Shown here in pieces: positions 23,503 through 31,428 of a stretch of DNA of 64,000 bases. Position 1 is the stretch's first letter. The number at the start of each line of letters is the position of its first letter. The stretch spans positions 87,961 through 151,960 of the forward strand of contig NZ_JAPCID010000013.1 in assembly GCF_027587175.1 (NCBI RefSeq), in the 5' to 3' direction. Made by a program: the position numbers and the translations under genes. This stretch comes from Solirubrobacter deserti. GTDB lineage: Bacteria; Actinomycetota; Thermoleophilia; Solirubrobacterales; Solirubrobacteraceae. Under the pieces are notes generated by a model. That model did no database searches. It had not been told where the DNA came from and was given only the letters and a program-made list of their open reading frames with translations.

Positions 23503-26376
23503 GTGCTCTCTATCGGCAAGCTCGCGGCCGACCAGGCCAAGTACTACCTCGACCAAGCCGAGGCGCGCGTTGACGTCGTGCAGAGCGTCGGCGGCGGCAT
23601 CGAGGACTACTACGTCGGACCGAGCGAGGCGCGGGGTCGATGGATCGGCGTGGCCGCGCACGAGCTCGAGCTCCGGGACGACGTCGGTGCCGACGCGCTG
23701 CGGCGGGTGCTGGACGGTCTCGACCCTCGGGACGGCACGGCGTTGCGAACGTCGACGAGCCGCGCAACCGTCGCCGGCTTCGATCTGACGTTCTCGGCGC
23801 CGAAGAGCGTCAGCGTCTTGTTTGGCGTTGGAGACGAGCAGACGCGTGCGCGCGTGCGTGAGGCTCACGACCTCGCGGTGCGCGAGGCGGTCGGCCACAT
23901 GGAGAAGGCGGCTGCCGCCGTCAGGCGCGGGCACGGTGGCGTGATCGTCGAGGAGGCGTCGGGCCTCGTCGCTGCGGCGTTCCGCCACCGGACGTCTCGC
24001 GCCGGCGATCCGCAGCTGCACACGCATGTCCTGGTCGCGAACCTCGGCCGCGGGGTGGACGGGCGCTGGTCGGCGCTCGATGGCCGGCGGCTATACGCCG
24101 AGGCACGGACCGCCAGCTTCCTCTACCAAGCGGTTCTTCGCGGCGAGCTGACGCGCAGGCTCGGAGTCGAATGGACACCGGTGCGGCGCGGGATCGCCGA
24201 GGTGCTCGGCGTGCCGCGTGCAGTGCAGAAGGCTTTCAGTCGTCGGCGAGCGGAGATCGAGGCGGCGTTGGAGGAGCGCGGGACGTCCGGTGCTCGCGCG
24301 GCCGAGGCCGCGGCGCTCGCAACCCGCAGAGTCAAGGACCCGCGCGTCAACGCCGACATGCTCGTCGACGAGTGGCGATCTCGCGCTGCCGAGCTCGGCT
24401 TCGGGCGACAGGAGATCGAGCGGATCGTTGGTCGCGCGCGCGAGCGACGGGTCGGTGAAGAGGACTGGGCGCGCGCCGAGCGGCACCTGGCCGGGCCGAA
24501 TGGGCTGACGCGTCGAACGGCGACGTTCGGGCGTGGGGACGTCCTGCAGCAGCTATGTGAGGCACTGCCGCGCGGCTCACGTGTGGACGCGCAAATGCTG
24601 GAGCGCCGCAGTGAGCAGTTCCTGGAGATGCACGCCGTTCCGCTACTTCCGGATGACGAGGCGCGAACGAGCGGCGAGGGGTTTCGGCGGCGCGATGGGC
24701 GGCTGATGCCGGCCGGGGCCGAGCGGTTGCGCTACTCGACGCCTGAGCACCTCGCGTTGGAGCGCCGCGTCGTCGAGGACGCGGTGCGCGCTCGCGAGAT
24801 GGCGGTGGGCGTCGCGAGTGACGTGACCGTCGAGCGAGTGCTGGCCGCGCGGCCGACGCTTTCGAAGGAGCAGCGGCGCGTCATAGAGTCGCTGTGTCTC
24901 GATGGACACGGGGTGGCGGTCGTCGCTGGACGAGCGGGGACCGGGAAGACGTTCACGCTCGGCGTGGCGCGCGAAGCGTGGCACGCGGCCGGCCACCCGG
25001 TGCTTGGTGTCGCGATCGCTCGGCGAGCAGCCGACGAGCTGCGACAGGGCGCGGGGATCAGCAGCACGAGCATTGCGGCACTGCTTGGCGACCTCGAGAA
25101 GAGCGACCGGCTGCCGGAGCGATGCGTGCTGGTGGTCGACGAGGCGGGCATGGTGCCGACACGGGACCTGGCCGCGCTGCTCGAACACGTTCAGCGTGCG
25201 TCGGGCAAGCTCGTGCTTGTCGGCGACGATCGCCAGCTGCCGTCCATTGAGGCCGGCGGCGCATTCCGCGGGCTGATCCAGCGGGGATTGGCTGTGGAGC
25301 TCGGCGAAAACGTCCGCCAGGTGAACCGGTGGGAGCGCGAGGCGCTCGACCATCTGCGAGCCGGACGCGCCGAGGCCGCTCTCGGGCTCTACGGCGGCCA
25401 CGGGGCGCTGACGGTCGAGCCGACGGCAGGCGACGCCCGCGAACGGCTCGTGCGCGACTGGATGGGGGCGAGTGGCGACAACGTGATGATCGCGCAGCGG
25501 CGCGCCGATGTTGCTGACCTGAACGCGCGCGCTCGCGTGCGGCTGCAGGAGGCAAGGCGAGTTGGTGGCGCCGAGCTGGACCTGGCCGGCGGTGCGTTCG
25601 CGGTCGGTGACCGGGTCGTCGTCAAGCGCAACGACCCGCGGCTCGGCGTGACGAACGGCCAGCGTGGGGAGGTGGTGGCGCTCGACGCGGCGAGCGACGC
25701 GCTGACGGTTGCATGCGGTGGCCGGCGAGTCGAGCTGGACCGGGAGTTCCTGACCTCGACGACTCGGGACGGAGAGCCGTCGCTGCTCCACGGCTACGCG
25801 ATGACCGGGCATGTCGCGCAGGGCGCGACGGTCGATCACTGCTTCGTTCTGGCGAGTGAGGGCATGAGCCGTGAGTGGGCCTACGTCGCGCTGAGCCGCG
25901 GACGGAAGAGCAACCGGCTGTACGTCGCTGCTCAGCCGGACGACGCTCGCGCGGAGTTCGCGCCGGTCTCTCCAGAGCCGCGCGATCCCGTCGAGCGCCT
26001 CGTCGCGGCGCTCAGCGACAGCGAGGCGCCCGTGCTTGCGATCGACAGTAGGCGAACCGAGTCCAGCGAGGTGCGGGTCGCTGCCCAACGGGAGGCGGAA
26101 GCCCTGGCCCGAGAGCGTGTTGCGCTGCAACGTCGAGGGCGGCTGTGGTTGCCTGGGCGTCGTCGCGACCTGGACGACGCGCTGGCCAGGGAGGCCGCGG
26201 CGAAGGAACGTGCCGAAGCGGCGCGGCGGCGAGAAGCCGAGGCTTGGCACGGAGCGCGCCGTTTTGTGAGCGAGCAGGACCTCGAGGCGCAGCTGGCGCG
26301 CCAGCTCGACCGCGTGGCGGAATGCGCGAACGAACGGGTGCTGCAGCGCGAGCAAAGGTTCGGACGGGAGCTCTGA
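23503..26376 (+). CDS. MobF-family relaxase with RecD-like helicase domain
   Basis: The product is about 957 residues from GTG 23503, which is preceded by GAGGAGA and gives the N-terminus (M)LSIGKLAADQAKYYL typical of MobF/TrwC proteins, including the Tyr pair at residues 14-15. The three-His metal motif is His162, His173 and His175 ('HRTSRAGDPQLHTHVLVAN'). The C-terminal half is a superfamily I helicase: P-loop 'AGRAGTGKT' at about 473-483, 'VLVVDEAGMVPTRDLAALLE', 'LVLVGDDRQLPSIEAGGAFR', and motif VI-like 'SREWAYVALSRGRKSNRLY'. It would nick at oriT, stay bound to the 5' end and unwind the strand for transfer. Length and domains match intact family members. The HTH gene follows by five bases. 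Confidence 0.9.
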   Translation: MLSIGKLAADQAKYYLDQAEARVDVVQSVGGGIEDYYVGPSEARGRWIGVAAHELELRDDVGADALRRVLDGLDPRDGTALRTSTSRATVAGFDLTFSAPKSVSVLFGVGDEQTRARVREAHDLAVREAVGHMEKAAAAVRRGHGGVIVEEASGLVAAAFRHRTSRAGDPQLHTHVLVANLGRGVDGRWSALDGRRLYAEARTASFLYQAVLRGELTRRLGVEWTPVRRGIAEVLGVPRAVQKAFSRRRAEIEAALEERGTSGARAAEAAALATRRVKDPRVNADMLVDEWRSRAAELGFGRQEIERIVGRARERRVGEEDWARAERHLAGPNGLTRRTATFGRGDVLQQLCEALPRGSRVDAQMLERRSEQFLEMHAVPLLPDDEARTSGEGFRRRDGRLMPAGAERLRYSTPEHLALERRVVEDAVRAREMAVGVASDVTVERVLAARPTLSKEQRRVIESLCLDGHGVAVVAGRAGTGKTFTLGVAREAWHAAGHPVLGVAIARRAADELRQGAGISSTSIAALLGDLEKSDRLPERCVLVVDEAGMVPTRDLAALLEHVQRASGKLVLVGDDRQLPSIEAGGAFRGLIQRGLAVELGENVRQVNRWEREALDHLRAGRAEAALGLYGGHGALTVEPTAGDARERLVRDWMGASGDNVMIAQRRADVADLNARARVRLQEARRVGGAELDLAGGAFAVGDRVVVKRNDPRLGVTNGQRGEVVALDAASDALTVACGGRRVELDREFLTSTTRDGEPSLLHGYAMTGHVAQGATVDHCFVLASEGMSREWAYVALSRGRKSNRLYVAAQPDDARAEFAPVSPEPRDPVERLVAALSDSEAPVLAIDSRRTESSEVRVAAQREAEALARERVALQRRGRLWLPGRRRDLDDALAREAAAKERAEAARRREAEAWHGARRFVSEQDLEAQLARQLDRVAECANERVLQREQRFGREL

Positions 26377-26381
26377 CGACG

Positions 26382-26639
26382 ATGCCGAAGACGCCGGCCC
26401 GACCGATCCAGCCCGTCCCGCGCTTCACGCTCACGCGTAAGGAAGCGGCCGCGTCGCTCGGAATGAGCCTCAACCACTTTGAGCGCCACGTGCAGCCGGA
26501 GCTGAAGGTCGCGCTCTCGGGCCAGCTCGTGCTCATCCCGGTGAGCGAGTTGGAGCGTTGGGTGCAGCGGCACGCTCGCCTCCTGGTCGAGGCGCCGCCG
26601 GTTCGCCTCGTCGGGACGGAACGGCCGAGTGGCCGTTGA
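26382..26639 (+). CDS. Small helix-turn-helix protein, probable excisionase
   Basis: The 85-residue protein contains 'FTLTRKEAAASLGMSLNHFE' and 'VLIPVSELERWVQRHARLL', the MerR-like winged-helix pattern of DNA-binding excisionase-family proteins. It follows the relaxase by five bases and reads convergently into the integrase, whose stop is 17 bases away. It probably promotes excision or represses element genes. Confidence 0.72.
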   Translation: MPKTPARPIQPVPRFTLTRKEAAASLGMSLNHFERHVQPELKVALSGQLVLIPVSELERWVQRHARLLVEAPPVRLVGTERPSGR

Positions 26640-26656
26640 GTCGTCGAGCTTCACGG

Positions 26657-27817
26657 TCAATGGCCCTCGGAGCGCCGCAGGTAGGCGTTGAGCCGGTCGG
26701 CGGCGTCGTCCTCGCCGGGCTGCGGGAGCAGCTTCACGTATCGGTTGACCATCTGGAGGTCGGCGTGGCCCATGTACTCCATCAGCTCCTTGATCGTGTA
26801 GCCGGCCGCCATGAGCAGCGAGGCGTAGGTGTGGCGGCACTCGTGGAGCGTTATCCGGTTGAGGCCCGCGGCGTCCCAGCGAGCCTCGACGCGGCTCGCG
26901 ATCTTGCCGGACATGACCGAGACGGCCAGGACCTTGCCCTCACGCGGGCGGCCGCGTCGCTTCCACTCGGCTTCGAGGACGTCGCGCAGGTTGCTGCCGA
27001 TCGGCGGCCGTCGCTGGGTCCCCGCCTCGCTCTTGGAGCGGCGGACGAGTACGCGGCGTGCGATGCCGTCCCCTTCAAGGACGTCGGGCCATTCGAGGCG
27101 GTCGATCTCCGACCGGCGCAGGCCGGCGTAGAAGGCGATGGCGTAGGGGACACGGTCCTCGGGCTCCAGGGCGGCAAGCAGTGCAGCGGCCTCGGGCGCG
27201 AGGGCGACCCGCAGGCGCGGCTTCTCGTCGTTCGGTGGCAGCTCGACGAGCCGCAGCGGGTTGCGAGACACCAACCGGCGCGAGGGCGCCGACGCCCAGG
27301 CGTAGATGTCCGACGCAACAGAGATGTGCTTGGCGATCGTCGAACGGGACAGACCCTTGCGGGCGAGCTTGTCGATCCATCGCTGCCAGTCGATCTCGGA
27401 GATCTCGGACGCGTGCATCGGTCCGAAGACCGGCAGCAGGTGGTACTTGAGCGACCGGCCCATGGCGAGGATCGTCGTTTCGGCATACGGCTTGCCCTTC
27501 CCGCGCCGCCGGCCGATGCGGCCCTGCTCGACGCCATCGAGCCACTGCGAGGCGAGTTCCTCGAACAGCGGCCCGCGGGCGGCGAGCTCCAGGAGTTGCT
27601 CCTTGTTGTCGCGCGCGGCGCTGAGCCACGCGAGCACTTCGGCTCGGTTCTTGACGACAGGGCGCTGCCACTCGGGCTTGCCCGTGAACGGGTTTCGCCG
27701 TCGACCGCGCCACGACGGGGTGCAGCGGCAGCGAGCCTTCGGGTCGTCGTACGCCGGGCAGCACTTCGAGTGCGCGACGTAGACGCCCGGCATTCTGGTC
27801 TTGCGCCAGTTCGCCAT
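26657..27817 (-). CDS. int: Tyrosine recombinase/integrase of the element
   Basis: The 386-residue phage-type integrase has an unusual N-terminal Cys/His cluster (His16, Cys19, Cys20, Cys30, Cys32) within an arm-binding region rich in basic residues. A SAM-like core-binding domain covers about 80-185. The catalytic domain holds Arg234 ('YAGLRRSEI'), His325 and Arg328 ('LHECRHTYAS'), His351 ('MGHADLQMVNRY') and the nucleophile Tyr360. All expected catalytic residues are present, so it should be active. Its start is 165 bases from the tRNA gene that holds the right attachment repeat, as expected for site-specific insertion into a tRNA. Confidence 0.93.
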   Translation of the reverse strand: MANWRKTRMPGVYVAHSKCCPAYDDPKARCRCTPSWRGRRRNPFTGKPEWQRPVVKNRAEVLAWLSAARDNKEQLLELAARGPLFEELASQWLDGVEQGRIGRRRGKGKPYAETTILAMGRSLKYHLLPVFGPMHASEISEIDWQRWIDKLARKGLSRSTIAKHISVASDIYAWASAPSRRLVSRNPLRLVELPPNDEKPRLRVALAPEAAALLAALEPEDRVPYAIAFYAGLRRSEIDRLEWPDVLEGDGIARRVLVRRSKSEAGTQRRPPIGSNLRDVLEAEWKRRGRPREGKVLAVSVMSGKIASRVEARWDAAGLNRITLHECRHTYASLLMAAGYTIKELMEYMGHADLQMVNRYVKLLPQPGEDDAADRLNAYLRRSEGH

Positions 27818-27982
27818 ACCCCGACTAGCGCCGAGGCCCCGAAACTGGTCCCCCGGGGAACATGCTGGGGGTCACAAGGGGACCGTGCGAGGGGGTTTGC
27901 TGGGGCCCGCTGGGGGCGGGCGGAAGAAACGCCGCGACCGAGAAAGTCCTGCTAGGAGGCCAAATCTGGCCAGAAACGCTGA
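27818..27982. other. Integrase-att spacer (probable arm-binding region)
   Basis: This 165-bp segment between the integrase start and the tRNA 3' end carries no gene. It has several G-run repeats (CTGGGGG, GAGGGGG, CTGGGGC). It would hold the integrase promoter and arm-type sites, but none can be defined by eye. Confidence 0.4.
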
Positions 27983-28056
27983 TGCCGGAGGAGGGACTCG
28001 AACCCCCGACACGCGGATTATGATTCCGCTGCTCTAACCGACTGAGCTACTCCGGC
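27983..28056 (-). tRNA. tRNA with anticodon CAU (elongator Met, or Ile2)
   Basis: A complete 74-nt cloverleaf is visible. The acceptor is GCCGGAG/CTCCGGC with discriminator A and no encoded CCA. The D arm is GCTC/GAGC. The anticodon stem is GCGGA/TCCGC with loop ATCATAA (anticodon CAT). The variable loop is GTGTC. The T arm is GGGGG-TTCGAGT-CCCTC with one G-U pair. It is not initiator-like (no C1 mismatch). Met and lysidine-type Ile2 cannot be separated by eye. The right att repeat (28007-28025) spans bases 31-49 of the tRNA. Confidence 0.93.
28007..28025 (+). repeat. Right attachment site copy within the tRNA
   Basis: It is identical to 19211-19229. On the tRNA strand it covers the last 5' anticodon-stem base, the anticodon loop, the 3' anticodon stem, the variable loop and the first T-stem base. 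Confidence 0.85.
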
Positions 28057-28172
28057 GGGGAGGCGGAGGAGGGTAGCGCAACGCGCCGCGCCCTACCGTG
28101 CGGGCGAGTCGTGAGCGGAGAGAACATTGTCCTCGGCCTGATGTTCGTCTGGTTCCCCTTTGGACCACGGTC

Positions 28173-28649
28173 ATGGCGGCCCGTTACACGAAGAGGTGGG
28201 TCAACGGCGAGAAGGTGCCGTTCGACCTGAGGGTCAACGGCGTCTCCCGACGCGAGCGGCCGCTCACGTCGAAGGAGCTGGGCGGCGTGACGATCGCGCT
28301 GTGGGTGTTCTCGCTGCTCCTGTGGAGCGGCCTCACCGCGCTGGTGCTGCTGGCTAAGCGCTCAGGCGCTGCGACCGGTGCGGCGGGAAGCGGCCAAACG
28401 GTCCAGGGCGTCGTGGCCAACGCACGCCAAGTCGAACGGCTTGCCCGCCTCGATCAAGAAATCCCACAGCTGCGGGCCGTGGTCGGCCGGCAACACGATC
28501 TCGAACGAGTCGCGGCCCTCGCGGATGATCAGGCCGGAAGGCGTGAGGTCGACCTCGTTCAAGAGCTCGGACGCGCGCGGGCCGACCAGGCCGATGACGG
28601 CGTAGGCGGCGGTGCGGATCTGCGCGGCCACGTCGCCGTAGTGCTCTAA
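28173..28649 (+). CDS. Putative small membrane protein whose frame runs into an opposite-strand gene
   Basis: From ATG 28173 the first 65 residues look coding: codon third positions are almost all G/C, and one membrane helix is present ('GGVTIALWVFSLLLWSGLTA', about 37-62) after a basic cytoplasmic start ('ARYTKRWVNGEKVPFDLRV'). Beyond about 28360 the frame stays open only because it is antisense to the GcvT-like gene, and the residues look like a shadow. The real protein is therefore probably about 65-75 residues, with its stop lost or displaced. No family is recognised. Confidence 0.42.
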   Translation: MAARYTKRWVNGEKVPFDLRVNGVSRRERPLTSKELGGVTIALWVFSLLLWSGLTALVLLAKRSGAATGAAGSGQTVQGVVANARQVERLARLDQEIPQLRAVVGRQHDLERVAALADDQAGRREVDLVQELGRARADQADDGVGGGADLRGHVAVVL

Positions 28650-28943
28650 CACATCCGAGACCTCGGGCGAGGTCTCGGCTTCGCAGCGCACCAAAGCGCG
28701 GTCGGCGCCGATGAAGGACGCCCAGACCAGCGGGCCGAGCTCGGTCAGGGCGGTCTCGATGGCCACCGGGTCGCCGCGGAGCTCGAAGGTGTCGCGGTCG
28801 CTGCGGTCGGACATGCCGACGCTCGCCTGGCAGACGGCTTCTTCAGCTGCGGTCGAGCCGAACGAGGCCGGCACTCTGCGTCCGTGGCGCTCGACCACGA
28901 TCGCGCCGTGGTTGCGGGCCACCGTCTCCAGCGGGCTCACCAT
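28362..28943 (-). CDS. Folate-binding GcvT/YgfZ-like protein
   Basis: The 193-residue protein resembles the aminomethyltransferase fold of GcvT, YgfZ and sarcosine oxidase gamma: 'VARNHGAIVVERHGRRVPAS', 'VCQASVGMSDRSDRDTFELR', 'GLVGPRASELLNEVDLTPSG', and C-terminal 'PADHGPQLWDFLIEAG' with 'GHDALDRLAAS'. It is much shorter than GcvT (about 360), like the stand-alone folate-binding relatives. Its start lies about 100 bases inside the 3' end of the MFS gene, so the two overlap in different frames and are probably one operon with marR. Confidence 0.7.
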   Translation of the reverse strand: MVSPLETVARNHGAIVVERHGRRVPASFGSTAAEEAVCQASVGMSDRSDRDTFELRGDPVAIETALTELGPLVWASFIGADRALVRCEAETSPEVSDVLEHYGDVAAQIRTAAYAVIGLVGPRASELLNEVDLTPSGLIIREGRDSFEIVLPADHGPQLWDFLIEAGKPFDLACVGHDALDRLAASRRTGRSA

Positions 28944-30165
28944 CGTCCTTGCGACGATACCTGTCGGCGCGCCGGAACGCGGCAGCGGCGCCCGCGCAGG
29001 CGACGAAGCACGCCACGGCGCCCGCCCACAGACCCGCGCGCGGGCCCGCGACCTCGGCCAGCCAGCCGACCAGAGGCGCGCCGATCGGCGTCGACCCCAG
29101 GAACACGATCGAGTACAGCGCCATCACGCGCCCGCGCATGCCCGGCTCGACCGCGATCTGCAGCGCGCTGTTCACGCCCGCCGCGAAGGTCACCGACGCG
29201 GCGCCCAGCGGCACCAGCGCCAGCACCTGCAGCCACAAGGATGGAGCCAGCGCGGCCAGCGCCAGAAACACGCCGAACAGCCCCGAGGCGACCACGAGCA
29301 ACCCGCCCGAGACGCGACCTCGCGCCCCCGCCGCCAACGCACCCGCCACCGAGCCGACGCCCATCGACGCCGTCAGCAGCGCATAGGTCGACGCCGAGCC
29401 CTGCCAGACGAAGTCGGCCAGCAGCGGCAGCAGGACCTGGAAGTTGAACGAGATCGTCCCGATCAGCGCCATCATCGCCAGCGGAATCAACAACTCGGGG
29501 GTCGAGCGCACGTACCGCAGCGCGGACCGTAGCTCGCCGCGCCGACGCTCCGCCGGCTTGGGGGTGTGCAACGCGCGCGCGTCCATGGTCCGCAGCGCCA
29601 CGAACATCGCCACGAAGGAAAGGGCGTTCACCAAGAAGCACGGCGCGATGCCGACCAGCGCGATGATGATGCCGGCCAAGGCGGGTCCGAGGATTCGAGA
29701 GCAGTGGACGACGACCGAGTTCAGCGCCACCGCGTTCAGCACCCGGTCCTTGCCCACAATCTCGACCACGAACGACTGGCGCGCCGGATTGTCCAACGCC
29801 AGCACGGACCCGCGCACGAGCACCAGAGCCAGCACCATCCACGGCTCGGCGGCCCCGGTCAACGCCAGCACGAACAGCGTGAGCGCCGGCACGACCATCG
29901 ACAGCTGCGTCACCGTCAGCAACGTCCGCTTGGACATCCGGTCCGCGAGCAACCCGCCCCACGCGCCGAACAGCAGGATCGGCAGGAACTGCAGCCCGGC
30001 CGTCAACCCGACCGACACACCGGACCCCGTCAGCTTCACCATCAGCCACATCTCGCCGACGATCTGCATCCAGTTGCCGGTGATCGAGATCACCTGGCCG
30101 GTGAAGTACCGGCGGTAGTTGGGGACCCGTAAAGACGAGAATGTACGTTCAATCGCAGCTGTCAC
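28843..30165 (-). CDS. MFS transporter (12-TM, EntS-like)
   Basis: The 440-residue membrane protein has about 12 helices. 'VPNYRRYFTGQVISITGNWM' at the start and 'GAWGGLLADRMSKRTLLTVT' (motif A) are typical of the EntS/macrolide-efflux branch of MFS. The last 40 residues are hydrophilic and Arg/Pro-rich and overlap the start of the GcvT-like gene in another frame. They may be a read-through tail rather than a conserved domain. It overlaps the marR gene by four bases, so the regulator and pump are co-translated. MarR-controlled export of a toxic compound is likely. Confidence 0.87.
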   Translation of the reverse strand: MTAAIERTFSSLRVPNYRRYFTGQVISITGNWMQIVGEMWLMVKLTGSGVSVGLTAGLQFLPILLFGAWGGLLADRMSKRTLLTVTQLSMVVPALTLFVLALTGAAEPWMVLALVLVRGSVLALDNPARQSFVVEIVGKDRVLNAVALNSVVVHCSRILGPALAGIIIALVGIAPCFLVNALSFVAMFVALRTMDARALHTPKPAERRRGELRSALRYVRSTPELLIPLAMMALIGTISFNFQVLLPLLADFVWQGSASTYALLTASMGVGSVAGALAAGARGRVSGGLLVVASGLFGVFLALAALAPSLWLQVLALVPLGAASVTFAAGVNSALQIAVEPGMRGRVMALYSIVFLGSTPIGAPLVGWLAEVAGPRAGLWAGAVACFVACAGAAAAFRRADRYRRKDDGEPAGDGGPQPRRDRGRAPRTQSAGLVRLDRS

Positions 30166-30587
30166 GCGGCGAGCACCCGCTCCAGCACCTCGGCGGCGCG
30201 GTCCAGCGCCGCCAGGTCCTCGTCACTGAGCGTCTCCAACTGCCGCGCCAGGTACAGATCCTTGCGCTCGCGCACGGCCTCCAGCAGCGCCTCGCCGGCC
30301 GCGGTCGCCGAGACCAGTGAGGAGCGGCGGTCGGCGGGATCGGCGGTGCGCTCGATCAGCGCCCGCTCCTCGAGCAAGGCCAGCACGCGCGTGGCGGTCG
30401 GGCGCTGAATCCGCTCGCGCGCAGCGAGCTCGGACGGGGTAAGCGGTCCGTGACAGCTGATCGTCGCCAGCGCCGCGGTCTGGGTCGGCGTGAGATCCCC
30501 ACCGGCCTCCTGGCGCATGCGCCGGGCGAGCCGTGCGATCACGGGCCGCAGGCGATGGGCGAGGTCGGTGGTGGAGTTGTTTTGCAT
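30162..30587 (-). CDS. MarR-family transcriptional repressor
   Basis: The 141-residue winged-helix protein has 'LTPTQTAALATISCHGPLTP', then the recognition region 'RIQRPTATRVLALLEERALI' and the wing 'RTADPADRRSSLVSATAAG'. It is the first gene of the marR-MFS-GcvT-like operon. The AT-rich palindrome GCTAATTAGC directly upstream (30589-30598), in a very GC-rich background, fits autorepression. Confidence 0.9.
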   Translation of the reverse strand: MQNNSTTDLAHRLRPVIARLARRMRQEAGGDLTPTQTAALATISCHGPLTPSELAARERIQRPTATRVLALLEERALIERTADPADRRSSLVSATAAGEALLEAVRERKDLYLARQLETLSDEDLAALDRAAEVLERVLAA

Positions 30588-30588
30588 C

Positions 30589-30598
30589 GCTAATTAGC
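30589..30598. promoter_or_regulatory. Probable MarR operator
   Basis: A perfect palindrome GCTAATTAGC lies just before the marR start and within 50 bases of the divergent formimidoyltransferase start. It is embedded in a wider CGCTA-N7-TAGCG dyad. AT-rich palindromes of this type are usual MarR sites. Control of both divergent genes is inferred. Confidence 0.6.
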
Positions 30599-30637
30599 CT
30601 AGCGAACGATCTGTGCCTGCCAGGATCTCGCACCGCC

Positions 30638-31423
30638 GTGCTGATCTCCGTCCCGAACGTCTCCGAAGGCCGCGATCAGCGCACCCTGCACCGCATCGCG
30701 GAGGCGTTCGAGCCCGTGTACTGGTCCAGCGACGCCGACCACCACCGCGCGGTGTTCACGCTCATCGACGAGCCAGGCCAATTGCATGGACGCGTGCTCG
30801 CGGGCGCGCGCGAGACGCTGCAACGGGTCGACCTCACGCACCATCACGGCGTCCACCCGCGCGTGGGGGCGTTGGACGTCGCGCCGATCGTCTATCTCGA
30901 CCCTGCCGACAAGGGAGCGGCCTGCGCGGAGGCGCTCGTGCTGGCCGACGAGCTCGGCCAGCTCGGCCTGCCCGTCTTCCTCTACGGCGAACTGGGGAAC
31001 GGCAGGACCCGCGCGCAGTTGAGGCGGCCCGGAGGCTTGAGCGGCGTGGCGCCCGACTTCGGGCCCCACGAGCTGCACCCGACCGCCGGCGCCACCCTCG
31101 TCGCCGCGCGCCCCCCGCTCGTCGCCTTCAACGTCGAGATCGACGCCCCACTGGACGTCGCCAAGCGGATCGCGGCCCACATACGGACCGAGCTCGACGT
31201 GCGCGCCCTGGGGCTCGCGCTGTCGAGCACGATCCAGGTCTCGACCAACATCGAGGACCACACCCGCACGACCATGGCGCAAGTGGTCGAAGCGGTCCGC
31301 GCGCACGCCCGCGTCACGGGCGCGGAGCTCGTCGCGCCCGCCCCGAGAGCGGCCTACGCGAACTTCCCCGAGGACGTCCCGCTCCGCGGCCCGAAACCGC
31401 TGGAAGATCATCTAACCTCGTAG
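30638..31423 (+). CDS. ftcD: Glutamate formimidoyltransferase (N-terminal-type only)
   Basis: The product is 261 residues from GTG 30638, where the family start 'LISVPNVSEGRDQRTLHRIA' begins. Further matches are 'DADHHRAVFTLIDEPGQLH', 'THHHGVHPRVGALDVAPIVY', 'GELGNGRTRAQLRRPGG', 'APDFGPHELHPTAGATLVAA' and 'FNVEIDAPLDVAKRIAAHIR'. It transfers the formimino group between N-formimidoylglutamate and tetrahydrofolate in His degradation and one-carbon metabolism. The cyclodeaminase half found in the mammalian enzyme is absent, as in many bacteria. No other his-utilisation genes are nearby. A stand-alone folate-handling role beside the GcvT-like gene is possible. Confidence 0.85.
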   Translation: MLISVPNVSEGRDQRTLHRIAEAFEPVYWSSDADHHRAVFTLIDEPGQLHGRVLAGARETLQRVDLTHHHGVHPRVGALDVAPIVYLDPADKGAACAEALVLADELGQLGLPVFLYGELGNGRTRAQLRRPGGLSGVAPDFGPHELHPTAGATLVAARPPLVAFNVEIDAPLDVAKRIAAHIRTELDVRALGLALSSTIQVSTNIEDHTRTTMAQVVEAVRAHARVTGAELVAPAPRAAYANFPEDVPLRGPKPLEDHLTS

Positions 31424-31428
31424 GTTCC

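Larger units (their letters stand above)
19211..28025. mobile_element. 8.8-kb integrative mobilizable element in a tRNA(CAU) gene, carrying TIR-NTPase and Shedu-like genes
   Basis: A perfect 19-bp direct repeat (CGACACGCGGATTATGATT) occurs at 19211-19229 and 28007-28025, and the right copy lies inside a tRNA gene. The interval holds a tyrosine integrase whose 5' end faces that tRNA, a small HTH excisionase-like gene, a MobF relaxase, a structured non-coding region that could be oriT, and two defence-like cargo genes. The cargo genes are visibly less GC-rich than the flanks. No type IV secretion genes are present, so it should be mobilizable rather than self-transmissible. The repeat on the tRNA strand runs from anticodon-stem base 31 to T-stem base 49, so the 3' part of the tRNA is supplied by the element. 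Confidence 0.88.

Noticed and set aside
19211..28025. Self-transmissible conjugative element (ICE)
   Set aside because: Only relaxase, HTH and integrase genes are present; there are no VirB/TraG/FtsK-type transfer genes in the interval.
27983..28056. Initiator tRNA-fMet
   Set aside because: The first acceptor pair is a normal G-C and the anticodon stem lacks the three G-C pairs of initiators.
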